From Spirochaetia bacterium (GTDB taxonomy: Bacteria > Spirochaetota > Leptospiria > Turneriellales > JAOUOS01), in NCBI GenBank assembly GCA_029880285.1, contig JAOUOS010000015.1:1-64000 (forward strand): 64,000 nucleotides of DNA, given 5' to 3'. Both the position numbers and the translations under genes were made by a program. Shown here one piece after another: positions 15,089 through 23,336 of this stretch. How positions within the stretch are numbered: the stretch's first letter is position 1; each line of letters begins with the position of its first letter. Under the pieces are notes generated by a model. The model saw only the letters and a program-made list of their open reading frames with translations. It ran no database searches and was not told the DNA's origin.

Positions 15089-16273
15089 ATGAAATATATA
15101 ATGGTAATACCCGATGGATTAACCGATCTTCGAATAAAAAAATATAACAATAAAACTCCTTTAGATTCGGCGAATATACCAGCTATTGATTATCTTCTTC
15201 AAAACGGTATGACGGGTACAGTTCAAACAATACCAGATGGCTGTCCTCCCGGCAGTGATATCGCGCAATTGAGTCTTTTAGGGGTTAACCCTAGAAAAGT
15301 TAAATTGGGGCGCGGTGCAATAGAGGCTTTAGCGAATAATATTAAAGTAAATGATGGTGAAACTGTTTTTAGAACAAATTTTGTAACAATTGAAAATCAA
15401 ATAATGAAAGATTATTCAGGCGGGGGGATACATACAAAAGATTCAAAAGAGATGATAAAACAATTAAATCAAGAGTTTGATGAAAACGTGCGATTTTTTG
15501 CGGGAGTAGGTTATCGAAATATTGCTGTAATAAATAAGAAAAACATAAAAATTAAAACCACACCGCCGCATGATATTACCGATAAAAAAATAAATTCTTA
15601 TGTTCCTAAAGGGCAAAGCGGCGATTTTATTAATTCAATAATGACAAAGGCGCATGAAGTTATTATAAATTCAAATTACTTTAAGAAAAATAAATTAAAA
15701 GCGAATAATATTTGGCTATGGGGTGAGGGAAAAGTTTCAAACGGTGTTTCATTTGAAAAATCATATAACCTAAAAGGAGCTGTTATATCAGCCGTTGATA
15801 TTATTAAAGGAATTGCTAAATATTTAAGTTTAGATGTAATAAAAGTTCCGGGCATAACCGGAGAATTTAATACAAATTATGGTAACAAATTTAAATACGC
15901 CCTAAAAAATATAAATAAGTATGATTTTATTTATATTCATATAGAAGCGCCTGACGAAGCGGGGCATCAGGGAAATTTTAATGAAAAAAAATCTGCCATT
16001 GAAAAAATTGATAAAATGATTATAAAGCCTCTTCTTGAAAGCAAAGAAAAATTTAATATTATTGTGGTTCCTGATCATCCTACTCCATTAAAATATAGGA
16101 CCCACACTAATGAAAAAGTACCATTTATTTTATATTCAAAATATAAAAATATAAAATCAAACCATAATTTTTCTCATTATTGTGAAGATATTGTTAAGAA
16201 ATCGCCATTGCATTTAAATACGGGACATAATTTTTTAAAATGGTGTTTTTCAGAATTTAAGAAGTTAAATTAG
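15089..16273 (+). CDS. apgM: Cofactor-independent phosphoglycerate mutase, archaeal type
   Basis: A 394-residue member of the alkaline-phosphatase superfamily, archaeal-type iPGM (ApgM). It interconverts 3- and 2-phosphoglycerate using metal ions and a phospho-Ser intermediate. MKYIMVIPDGLTDLRI at the start carries the first metal Asp, PPGSDIAQLSLLG the nucleophilic Ser, EAPDEAGHQGN two more ligands, PDHPTPLKYRTHT the Asp-His pair and LNTGHNF the last His. The ATG at 15089 is preferred over an upstream TTG because the family begins with this segment. It meets nuoB tail to tail with four bases between. A phosphonopyruvate-decarboxylase-related role is the only close alternative. Confidence 0.88.
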   Translation: MKYIMVIPDGLTDLRIKKYNNKTPLDSANIPAIDYLLQNGMTGTVQTIPDGCPPGSDIAQLSLLGVNPRKVKLGRGAIEALANNIKVNDGETVFRTNFVTIENQIMKDYSGGGIHTKDSKEMIKQLNQEFDENVRFFAGVGYRNIAVINKKNIKIKTTPPHDITDKKINSYVPKGQSGDFINSIMTKAHEVIINSNYFKKNKLKANNIWLWGEGKVSNGVSFEKSYNLKGAVISAVDIIKGIAKYLSLDVIKVPGITGEFNTNYGNKFKYALKNINKYDFIYIHIEAPDEAGHQGNFNEKKSAIEKIDKMIIKPLLESKEKFNIIVVPDHPTPLKYRTHTNEKVPFILYSKYKNIKSNHNFSHYCEDIVKKSPLHLNTGHNFLKWCFSEFKKLN

Positions 16274-16277
16274 ATAT

Positions 16278-16832
16278 TTATTCTACGACAACAGGTTTAT
16301 TTTTTTCTTCCATTATTTTTATTTTTTCTCTTACTTCTTCTCTTCGTTCTTCTATAGATTGAGTTCGTAGTTTTTTTTGCAGCATTATTAACGAATCTAA
16401 TATAGCTTCGGGTCTAGGCGGGCATCCCGGAATATATACATCTACGGGTATTATTCTATCTATTCCCTGCAGAACAGAGTAAGTATCAAACATACCGCCT
16501 GAAGAGGCACATGCTCCAACAGATATTACAAATTTGGGATCTGCCATTTGCTTGTATACATGTCTTAATACAGGCGCCATTTTATAAGTAACAGTCCCTA
16601 ATACAATAACTACATCAGCCTGACGCGGCGAGAATGAAGGTCTTTCTGCTCCAAAACGTGAGATATCAAAGTCTGCGGCTGCTGTTGCCATAAATTCAAT
16701 TCCGCAACAAGCAGTAGCGAAAGGATAAGGCCAAAGGCTATACGATTGACCCCATTTTAAAAAATCACTAACGAGTCCCGTTACAAAAAAAGGATTTGAT
16801 TTGTTTTTCATTATATTTGCTGATTTTTTCAT
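16278..16832 (-). CDS. nuoB: NADH-quinone oxidoreductase subunit B
   Basis: A 184-residue NuoB, which carries the N2 [4Fe-4S] cluster that passes electrons to quinone in complex I. The cluster ligands are the adjacent Cys pair in [12 protein letters not shown], the Cys in [10 protein letters not shown] and the Cys in [12 protein letters not shown]. The fold-defining [20 protein letters not shown] segment is intact. It follows nuoA by eight bases on the minus strand. No other nuo gene follows: the next gene downstream is the convergent apgM. Confidence 0.95.
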   Translation of the reverse strand: MKKSANIMKNKSNPFFVTGLVSDFLKWGQSYSLWPYPFATACCGIEFMATAAADFDISRFGAERPSFSPRQADVVIVLGTVTYKMAPVLRHVYKQMADPKFVISVGACASSGGMFDTYSVLQGIDRIIPVDVYIPGCPPRPEAILDSLIMLQKKLRTQSIEERREEVREKIKIMEEKNKPVVVE

Positions 16833-16840
16833 TTGTATTC

Positions 16841-17227
16841 TTATTCAGGGTCTTCCCAATCAAGCGCTCCTTTTTTAATAATATAAAAATATCCAATTAA
16901 AAGAATAATTAAGAAAACAAACATTTCTATAAGAATAAACCCTGCAGCGCCAATTTCTTTATATTTAAGAAAGGTTACCGCCCACGGGTATAAGAATACT
17001 GCCTCTATATCAAATAATATAAAAAGCATGGCAACAATATAAAATTGGATATTAAACATACCTCTTGCGTCACCACTGAACGGTATGCCACATTCGAATG
17101 TTTCAGGATGAGATTCAGAAGGTTTTTTAAGTTTAGGTTTTATAATGTGCGCCAGTATTAAAATTAACGCAGCGAATCCGGCGCCAAAAATAAACTGAAT
17201 TAATACCGGCCAAATATCTGTTACCAT
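16841..17227 (-). CDS. nuoA: NADH-quinone oxidoreductase subunit A
   Basis: A 128-residue NuoA with three membrane helices, at about 9-29, 63-83 and 91-115. The family loop [20 protein letters not shown] and the helix [20 protein letters not shown] with its conserved Asp-Ile-Glu are present. NuoA sits at the junction of the membrane and peripheral arms of complex I. It heads the nuoAB pair. Confidence 0.94.
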   Translation of the reverse strand: MVTDIWPVLIQFIFGAGFAALILILAHIIKPKLKKPSESHPETFECGIPFSGDARGMFNIQFYIVAMLFILFDIEAVFLYPWAVTFLKYKEIGAAGFILIEMFVFLIILLIGYFYIIKKGALDWEDPE

Positions 17228-17274
17228 ATTTCTTTTATTTAAATAATAATCTATTTGTCAAGGGTTTAAAAAAA

Positions 17275-17661
17275 CTATACCTTTGCGTTTATAGATAAAA
17301 TTCCTTTATAATAATCACGATATACCCAAAGAAGAAAACCTTCCATACCTGTAATTATTAATCCCATTGGAATACCGCTGGGGTTTAAAAAAAGGTGTAT
17401 CATAAGTATATTTAATACAACCGGAGCTAAAATTATAAGCGCTAAGGGTACAAATTTTCTTGTGAGTAAAAGCGCGCCGCATACCGTTTCGGTTATTTTT
17501 ATAAAATCCATTAAATAACCGCTCATTGACATAGCAGTCAAAAGTGCTTTCGCCTGAATAGAGGCCGGCGGTGAGGGTAAAAGCTTTAAATAGTAGTTTA
17601 TACCAAAAACAAACATCATGGCACCTAGTAATACTTGAACTATTGTAATCGCATTTTTCAT
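17275..17661 (-). CDS. DoxX-like membrane protein
   Basis: A 128-residue protein with four membrane helices (about 5-22, 45-62, 68-92, 98-116), resembling the DoxX/DoxD family in VLLGAMMFVFGINYYLKLLP and ETVCGALLLTRKFVPLALI. DoxX-like proteins are small membrane proteins linked to redox and sulfur-stress complexes; the role is not defined by sequence. It is 47 bases upstream of nuoA on the same strand, so shared transcription with nuoAB is possible. Confidence 0.7.
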   Translation of the reverse strand: MKNAITIVQVLLGAMMFVFGINYYLKLLPSPPASIQAKALLTAMSMSGYLMDFIKITETVCGALLLTRKFVPLALIILAPVVLNILMIHLFLNPSGIPMGLIITGMEGFLLWVYRDYYKGILSINAKV

Positions 17662-17736
17662 AATATTACCAATGAATTAATTTTAATTAGATTTGCAATA
17701 AAAAATTGAAAGAAATTCTTAAAAAATAAACAAATC

Positions 17737-17767
17737 TTGACAGCGGGTGAGTAATTTTTGTTATAAT
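17737..17767 (+). promoter_or_regulatory. Extended -10 promoter for the heptose kinase-tpiA operon
   Basis: TTGACA (17737-17742) and a perfect TATAAT (17762-17767) with a TG one base before it (extended -10). The spacer is 19 bases, longer than ideal, which the extended -10 can compensate for. It lies 40 bases before the start codon at 17807. Confidence 0.7.
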
Positions 17768-17806
17768 CAAACAAGTTAATAAAACAAATCGGTATTGGTA
17801 ACATAA

Positions 17807-18832
17807 ATGGAACTAATCAAAAAAAAATTATTACAGATTTTAGATAATTTCTCTGGTACAAAAGTACTGGTAATAGGCGATTTAATGTGGGATGAATATA
17901 TCTGGGGTTACTGTAACCGTATTTCGCCCGAAGCTCCCGTGCCCGTAGTATTATCATATAAAGAAGAAAGAATGCCCGGCGGCGCTTCTAATGTATTAAA
18001 AAATCTTATAGATTTAAAAATATCTTCTGGCATAATGGGCGTAGTAGGGGCCGACACAAATGGCAGAAGTATGATAAGAGAGCTCACTAAAAAGAGTCTA
18101 AATATGCTTGAAATATGGGAAAGCCCAGATAGACCAACTACTATAAAAACACGAATACTGGCTAAAAACCAGCAGTTGCTTCGTCTTGACAGAGAATATG
18201 CTAAACCAATACCCGCAAGTATACATGATAAAATGATAGATGTATTATCTCGCGAAATTAAAAAATACCAGGCGATTATATTATCTGATTATGATAAAGG
18301 AGTTTTCAATCCCTATTTTATATCTGAAATATTAAAAATAGCTAAAAACAATAATACTTATATTGCTGTTGATCCACAGGTTAGGCACTTTAGTTTATAT
18401 AAGGGAGCGGATGTTATGACGCCTAATGAACTTGAAGCTTCAAAGGGGATCAATTTAGATATACCAGAAACGCCGGAAGATTTAGAAAATCTAGGTAAAA
18501 AAATAATGAATGATTTAGAATTAGAGCATTTGGTAATAACAAGGTCACATAAAGGAATGAGTTTATTTCAAAAAAACCTGCCTTTTATAAATGTACCAAC
18601 AACGGCTAAAGAAGTATTTGACGTAACAGGAGCGGGAGATACCGTTATAGCTGTATATACCAGCGCGATAGCCGCGGGAGCTTCTCCTTTAGAAGCAACT
18701 TTTTTATCGAACATAGCGGGAGGTATCGTGGTTGGTAAAATAGGAACAGCTACGGTAAAAAGAAGAGAAATTATAGGGATTGTAGAAAACATATTTAAAT
18801 CTACAGAAAAAATAGAAATCAAAGAGAGTTAG
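17807..18832 (+). CDS. rfaE1: D-glycero-beta-D-manno-heptose-7-phosphate kinase
   Basis: A 341-residue PfkB-family kinase matching the kinase half of HldE/RfaE. It phosphorylates heptose 7-phosphate at C1 in ADP-heptose synthesis for the lipopolysaccharide inner core. Seen: VIGDLMWDEYIWG, RISPEAPVPVV, RMPGGASNVLKNL, MTPNELEA and the PfkB signature DVTGAGDTVIAVY with the catalytic Asp. The C-terminal adenylyltransferase domain of E. coli HldE is absent, so that step must be encoded elsewhere. tpiA follows after one base, so the two are co-transcribed. Confidence 0.9.
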   Translation: MELIKKKLLQILDNFSGTKVLVIGDLMWDEYIWGYCNRISPEAPVPVVLSYKEERMPGGASNVLKNLIDLKISSGIMGVVGADTNGRSMIRELTKKSLNMLEIWESPDRPTTIKTRILAKNQQLLRLDREYAKPIPASIHDKMIDVLSREIKKYQAIILSDYDKGVFNPYFISEILKIAKNNNTYIAVDPQVRHFSLYKGADVMTPNELEASKGINLDIPETPEDLENLGKKIMNDLELEHLVITRSHKGMSLFQKNLPFINVPTTAKEVFDVTGAGDTVIAVYTSAIAAGASPLEATFLSNIAGGIVVGKIGTATVKRREIIGIVENIFKSTEKIEIKES

Positions 18833-18833
18833 A

Positions 18834-19592
18834 ATGAAAAGAGTACCTGTAATAGCAGCCAATTGGAAAATGAATTTAAGTATTAAAGAGGCTGAAAATT
18901 TGGCTAAAGAATTATGGGAAAACGCGAAAGACATAGATGACAGAGAAATTATAGTTTTTCCCTCTTTTCTACAAATTCCCGCGGCCGCAGGAATTCTAAA
19001 GAATACAAATATAGGTATAGGCGGTCAAAATTTATATTTTGAAGAAAATGGAGCCTTTACGGGAGAAATAAGCGCTTTTCAATTAAAAGATGCCGGATGT
19101 ACCCATGTGCTTATAGGACATTCTGAAAGACGTCATTATTTTAAAGAAGATTATGAAACCGTAAACAAAAAAATTAAAAGGGCCCTATCATCAGATTTAA
19201 AGGTAATGCTATGCGTGGGTGAATCATTAGAAGAACATGAAAACGGTTTAACAGAAATGGTTGTGGTAGATGAACTAGAAAGCGCGTTTAAAAACGTTAA
19301 TATGAACTATTTAGAAAACATGTATATAGCATATGAGCCAATTTGGGCAATTGGTACGGGCAAAACGGCTACGCCTAAAGACGCGAGCCATGTGCATAAT
19401 ATAATAAGAAAAACACTTAATAGAATATTTGGTCAAAAAGCTGCTTTAGAAATGAGAATTTTATATGGCGGCTCAGTTAAGCCAGATAATATTGTATCTC
19501 TAATGAAGCAGGATGATATAGATGGCGCCCTAGTAGGCGGAGCCAGTTTAGAGGCAAAATCTTTTATTTCTTTAATCCACTTTGATAAATAA
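18834..19592 (+). CDS. tpiA: Triosephosphate isomerase
   Basis: A 252-residue TIM-barrel enzyme interconverting dihydroxyacetone phosphate and glyceraldehyde 3-phosphate. Active-site residues are all present: Asn10 and Lys12 in AANWKMN, His96 in LIGHSERRHYF, and Glu168 in AYEPIWAIGTGKTATP with loop 6. The phosphate-binding YGGSVKPDN and GALVGGASL are intact. It starts one base after the heptose kinase stop. Glycolysis is otherwise represented nearby only by apgM. Confidence 0.97.
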   Translation: MKRVPVIAANWKMNLSIKEAENLAKELWENAKDIDDREIIVFPSFLQIPAAAGILKNTNIGIGGQNLYFEENGAFTGEISAFQLKDAGCTHVLIGHSERRHYFKEDYETVNKKIKRALSSDLKVMLCVGESLEEHENGLTEMVVVDELESAFKNVNMNYLENMYIAYEPIWAIGTGKTATPKDASHVHNIIRKTLNRIFGQKAALEMRILYGGSVKPDNIVSLMKQDDIDGALVGGASLEAKSFISLIHFDK

Positions 19593-19603
19593 GCAAAAAC
19601 AAT

Positions 19604-19636
19604 AAACAGTATGCTTATAAAATAACCATACTGTTT
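19604..19636. promoter_or_regulatory. Inverted repeat upstream of the glnA sigma-54 promoter
   Basis: Perfect 10-bp arms AAACAGTATG and CATACTGTTT separated by 13 bases. It lies 31 bases upstream of the sigma-54 promoter, where an enhancer-binding activator could sit. It does not match the NtrC consensus TGCACC-N5-GGTGCA. It lacks a T-run, so it is a poor terminator for tpiA. Confidence 0.6.
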
Positions 19637-19666
19637 ATCTGCATATAGGTATTCAAAAAGTTTTCT

Positions 19667-19683
19667 TTGGCACAAAGTTTGCA
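19667..19683 (+). promoter_or_regulatory. Sigma-54 (RpoN) promoter of glnA
   Basis: TTGGCAC followed by AAAGT and TTGCA: the invariant GG (19669-19670) and GC (19681-19682) are exactly 10 bases apart, as the -24/-12 elements require. The start point would be near 19694, leaving a leader of about 60 nt before the AAGGAG site and the ATG at 19753. Control by nitrogen status through RpoN is the usual arrangement for glnA. Confidence 0.85.
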
Positions 19684-19752
19684 TGTATAATTTATTGAGA
19701 AGTTTATAACTATAAATTTTTCACAAAAAATAAAATTTAAGGAGAGAAAAAA

Positions 19753-21195
19753 ATGTCTGTAAAACCAGAAGGTTCAGGAAAAAAATCGCCGCAGGAGTTA
19801 ATAAGCTGGGCGCAGTCAGAAAGGGTAGAATTTATTGATGTGAGGTTTACCGATATGCTCGGAACAATGCATCATTTTACAATGCCGCTTCACGCTATAG
19901 ATGAAGAAGCATTTGATTATGGTATAGGAATAGATGGATCATCTATAAGAGGATGGAAAGCGATTAATGAATCTGATATGTTAGCTAAATTAGATGCCAG
20001 CACCGCTTTTGTAGATCCTTTTTTTCAACATAAAACATTGGCTATATTTGCCGATATCTATGACCCGATTTCTGAAAAACCCTATTCAAGAGATCCTAGA
20101 TATATATTAAAAAAAGCCGTTCAATATATGAAAAAAACAGGTATTGCTGATACGGCCTATTTTGGTCCCGAGGCTGAGTTTTTTATTTTCAGTGACGTAA
20201 GATTCGATCAGCAGATAAATAATGGCTTTTATTTTTTAGACTCTATTGAGGCGCAATGGAGAATGGGAGCAGAAGAAAATCCGAATTTAGGATACAAAGT
20301 AAGACAAAAAGGAGGATACTTTCCGCTGCCGCCAACAGATGTTTTTCAAGATTTAAGAGGCGAAATGCTTCACGTTATGGAGCGGATGGGCATAGCCACA
20401 GAAAAGCATCATCATGAAGTAGCAACAGGGGGACAGGCCGAAATTAATCTGGTTGTCGATGAAGTAATGAAAATGGCAGATAAAATTCAACTTTATAAGT
20501 ACGTTGTAAAAAATTGTGCCAAACAAGCCGGATACAGCGCCACATTTTTACCTAAGCCATTATTTGGCGACAACGGTAGCGGAATGCATACGCACCAGTC
20601 GCTTTGGAAAAATGGTAAGAATTTATTTGCGGGTAATCAATATGGTAATTTATCAGAAATGGCACTGCAATATACCGCTGGGATATTACAAAATGGTCCA
20701 TCTTTATTAGCCTTTACGAACCCTACAACCAACAGCTATAAAAGGCTGGTGCCCGGTTTTGAAGCACCCGTAAATTTGGTATACTCGGCTAGAAACAGAT
20801 CAGCTTCTATTCGTGTGCCTATAGCAGTAACGGGCGATAAGGCAAGAAGAATTGAATTTAGAACGCCTGACCCATCGGCGAATCCGTATCTCGCTTTTGC
20901 CGCTATGCTAATGGCAGGTCTTGACGGTGTTAAAAATAAAATGAACCCTGGCAAACCGGCAGATTTTAATTTATACGAAGCATCAGCAGAAGTTCAGGCT
21001 AAAATTCCAGCCGTGCCGCATAATTTAACAAAGGTAATAGACGCGCTTGAAGAAAATAATAAATGGCTTACAGAGGGCAATGTATTTGATCAAGATTTTA
21101 TTAAAAACTATATTGACTATAAAAGAAATGAGATTGAACAGATTGTTAACCAGCGTCCGCATCCTTATGAGTTTGTTTTATATTACGATATATAA
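19753..21195 (+). CDS. glnA: Glutamine synthetase, type I
   Basis: A 480-residue GSI enzyme making glutamine from glutamate, ammonia and ATP in a dodecamer. Seen: VRFTDMLGTMHHF, the Asp loop GIDGSSIRGW, GPEAEFFIF (metal Glu), HHHEVATGGQAEIN, GSGMHTHQSLW (ATP and glutamate binding), and NRSASIRVP. Tyr408 in FNLYEASAE lies where GSI-beta enzymes are adenylylated (NLYDLP), although the Asp-Leu-Pro part differs, so covalent control by GlnE is possible but not certain. It has its own sigma-54 promoter, a strong AAGGAG site, and a terminator downstream. Confidence 0.97.
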   Translation: MSVKPEGSGKKSPQELISWAQSERVEFIDVRFTDMLGTMHHFTMPLHAIDEEAFDYGIGIDGSSIRGWKAINESDMLAKLDASTAFVDPFFQHKTLAIFADIYDPISEKPYSRDPRYILKKAVQYMKKTGIADTAYFGPEAEFFIFSDVRFDQQINNGFYFLDSIEAQWRMGAEENPNLGYKVRQKGGYFPLPPTDVFQDLRGEMLHVMERMGIATEKHHHEVATGGQAEINLVVDEVMKMADKIQLYKYVVKNCAKQAGYSATFLPKPLFGDNGSGMHTHQSLWKNGKNLFAGNQYGNLSEMALQYTAGILQNGPSLLAFTNPTTNSYKRLVPGFEAPVNLVYSARNRSASIRVPIAVTGDKARRIEFRTPDPSANPYLAFAAMLMAGLDGVKNKMNPGKPADFNLYEASAEVQAKIPAVPHNLTKVIDALEENNKWLTEGNVFDQDFIKNYIDYKRNEIEQIVNQRPHPYEFVLYYDI

Positions 21196-21210
21196 GACAA
21201 GTTTGTTTAC

Positions 21211-21254
21211 TTTATTAAAAAAAGCAGTCATGTATGGTTGCTTTTTTAATAAAA
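21211..21254. terminator. Terminator after glnA
   Basis: A long A/T-rich stem ending in GC: TTTATTAAAAAAAGC (21211-21225) pairs with GCTTTTTTAATAAA (21240-21253) with one bulged base. The T-run forms part of the right arm. It can act in both directions. Confidence 0.75.
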
Positions 21255-21272
21255 TAAAAAGTATCAAAATTC

Positions 21273-21300
21273 TTGACAATATAAATGCGGTATTTATAAT
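21273..21300 (+). promoter_or_regulatory. Strong sigma-70 promoter
   Basis: TTGACA (21273-21278) and TATAAT (21295-21300), both perfect, with a 16-base spacer. The next well-supported gene is the porin at 21591, so the transcript would have a leader of about 280 nt carrying a possible 42-codon reading frame. Confidence 0.82.
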
Positions 21301-21365
21301 ATACTTACTCTTTAAATATAATATTAAATATTTATATTTTATAGGGTAAAGGTTAATTAAGGTCA

Positions 21366-21494
21366 ATGCCTTATCAAATAACAAACATTCCTCTGCTTAG
21401 GCTAAAAGCTAAGAAATTAATAGATATTTCTAATAAAGCAAATAAAGATATATCAAAAGAGTATATGTTTTTTTATTTGATAGAAAAATTATAG
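21366..21494 (+). CDS. Possible 42-residue leader peptide
   Basis: ATG 21366 to TAG 21492-21494, starting MPYQITNIPLLRLKAKKLID and rich in Lys. AAGG lies seven bases before the ATG, a weak ribosome-binding site. It sits between a perfect promoter and the porin gene. It resembles no family known to me, and a frame of this size can arise by chance, so it is only a candidate. Confidence 0.25.
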   Translation: MPYQITNIPLLRLKAKKLIDISNKANKDISKEYMFFYLIEKL

Positions 21495-21590
21495 ATATTG
21501 GCCTTGGTAAAAAATGGTGATTGAAAAATTAGTTTTACAAAGTAGAACTTAGTTGGTAAAAACTATTTTTTTTGTAAAAAGGAGAATAAA

Positions 21591-23141
21591 ATGAAAAAAA
21601 CAATTGGTTTATTGGCTGTAACGGTGTTTTTATTAGGCACTACGTTATTTGCCCAGGAAGCGGCGCCAGAAGCGGCACCAGCTCCAGAAGCAGCGCCCGC
21701 GCCCGCCGCAAAAGCAGCTGACAGCGACGTTAAAGTATCGGGATCGGTAAGAGTGCGCCCCGAAGTAAAATCAAACTATGATTTTGATAATAAAACAACA
21801 AAAGATACAGCTGAATATGTAGGACAAAGAACATGGGTAACTGTAGAAAAAGGTTTAGGTGATAATTCTAAAGCAGTGGTAACCATTCAAGATTCACGTA
21901 TATGGGGTGGTTCTGCATCGGGAATTGATGATGTTAAAGGAAGTGGTATGAATGGTTTAAATACTTCTAATACAGCTTCTATTCTTCAAGGCGGTCTAGA
22001 TGCCAGAGAAGCTTATTTACAGGTTGGTAATATTTTAGGACAGCCTTTAACAGCTACATTGGGACGTCAAAAATTGGTTTATGGCGATCAAAGATTAGTA
22101 GGGCACCTTGACTGGACAAACGTGGGACGTTCATTTGACGGCTTGAAACTGAGCCATGATATGAAAGGTCTTAATAAGCTTGATGTTTTTGGTGTTATCA
22201 TGAAAGAAGGTGACCCTGCGGATGTTGAAAACGGCACGGATACACCTTCTCTTACAGAAGGCTGTATTGACTGGGATAGTAATGGTGATTGTATCGACTA
22301 TGGAAAAGTATATTCAAATCAAGATACGAACTTTATAGGTATCTATGATACCATAAAAGCAGCCGGTCTTGTTCATATTGATGTTTATTACTTAAGCAGA
22401 ATGAAAGTAGACGGTACACAATCTTTAAATACAATGGGTGGCCGTATAACCAATAAAGACGGTAAAAAAGTATTAGACGCTTTCCCGGTAAAAGGTCTTG
22501 ACTTTACTTTTGAATACGCGATGCAAAGCGGTAACACAGGCGAAAAAACAACTGATAAAAAAGAAATAACATATGCTGGTTCTGCTATGGCAGTAACGGC
22601 TGGTTTTAAATTTGGCATGTTTAGAGTAGGCGGTGAGTTTGCTATGGCCAGCGGTGAAGATTATGATGAATCTACTGCGAAAGCAACAGATACTACTGTT
22701 GAAACATTTCAAAATCTAGTTCATACGAACCATCTGCATTATGGTAATGCCGATCAAATTTCATGGCAGAACATGAATGCTTTCGCGGTAGACTTTACAG
22801 CTTTCTTAAGCGATGCTCTTAATGTAAAAGTCGCTTACTGGATGGCTTCAAAAGCTTCAGAATTTGATTCATGGTATAATGTTGCTGGTGCAGCGAAAAA
22901 AAATACAGTGTGGAAAGATAAAGATGGTAAGGTTTCTAGTAACAAAGGTTTATTTAGTGAAATTGACGTAATTGTGAACTATAACCCAAGACCATATCTT
23001 GCTTTACAGCTTGGCTATTCAATGGTTATGCCTGGTGATGGCGTAACTGAGCAGCATGATATTGCCAATAAAGCTAAAGCAGGTAGTGCCGAAACTTCAA
23101 ATGCTCAGTTTGGTTACTTAATGACAGCATTTAAATTCTAA
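21591..23141 (+). CDS. Alginate-export-like outer-membrane porin
   Basis: A 516-residue outer-membrane protein. The signal peptide (about residues 1-21, ending LFAQ) is followed by a low-complexity Ala-Pro-Glu linker (residues 22-42) and a barrel. The segment AYLQVGNILGQPLTATLGRQ then GRSFDGLKLSHD resembles the alginate-export/AlgE-like barrel family (long strands, conserved GRQ and FDG). It ends MTAFKF with a terminal Phe. A strong AAAAAGGAG site precedes the start. The leader of about 280 nt suggests post-transcriptional control, and a strong terminator follows. The transported substrate cannot be read from the sequence. Confidence 0.78.
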   Translation: MKKTIGLLAVTVFLLGTTLFAQEAAPEAAPAPEAAPAPAAKAADSDVKVSGSVRVRPEVKSNYDFDNKTTKDTAEYVGQRTWVTVEKGLGDNSKAVVTIQDSRIWGGSASGIDDVKGSGMNGLNTSNTASILQGGLDAREAYLQVGNILGQPLTATLGRQKLVYGDQRLVGHLDWTNVGRSFDGLKLSHDMKGLNKLDVFGVIMKEGDPADVENGTDTPSLTEGCIDWDSNGDCIDYGKVYSNQDTNFIGIYDTIKAAGLVHIDVYYLSRMKVDGTQSLNTMGGRITNKDGKKVLDAFPVKGLDFTFEYAMQSGNTGEKTTDKKEITYAGSAMAVTAGFKFGMFRVGGEFAMASGEDYDESTAKATDTTVETFQNLVHTNHLHYGNADQISWQNMNAFAVDFTAFLSDALNVKVAYWMASKASEFDSWYNVAGAAKKNTVWKDKDGKVSSNKGLFSEIDVIVNYNPRPYLALQLGYSMVMPGDGVTEQHDIANKAKAGSAETSNAQFGYLMTAFKF

Positions 23142-23174
23142 CATTTATTTAAAATTTAAGAATTTAAATCGTTT

Positions 23175-23210
23175 GAAAAAAGCGCGTGTTTACCACGCGC
23201 TTTTTTTTTT
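23175..23210. terminator. Strong rho-independent terminator after the porin
   Basis: The stem AGCGCGTG (23181-23188) with CACGCGCT (23194-23201) and a five-base loop, preceded by an A-run and followed by ten Ts. Confidence 0.95.
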
Positions 23211-23218
23211 GTAATTGC

Positions 23219-23246
23219 AAACCTACGGCCATAGCTGTAGGTTTTT
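23219..23246. terminator. Second hairpin, possible back-up terminator
   Basis: AAACCTAC (23219-23226) pairs with GTAGGTTT (23237-23244); inner GGC/GCT pairs extend the stem. A short T-run follows. Confidence 0.6.
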
Positions 23247-23336
23247 AGAATTTAATATTATATAAATATTATTTCTTTATTTACAAACTATCTTTGATTG
23301 GGAATATTAAATATAATTCGAAGGGAAGGTACAATT

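Noticed and set aside
19604..19636. Rho-independent terminator of tpiA
   Set aside because: The arms are A/T-rich with no following T-run and a 13-base loop; position relative to the sigma-54 promoter fits an activator site better, although this is not proven.
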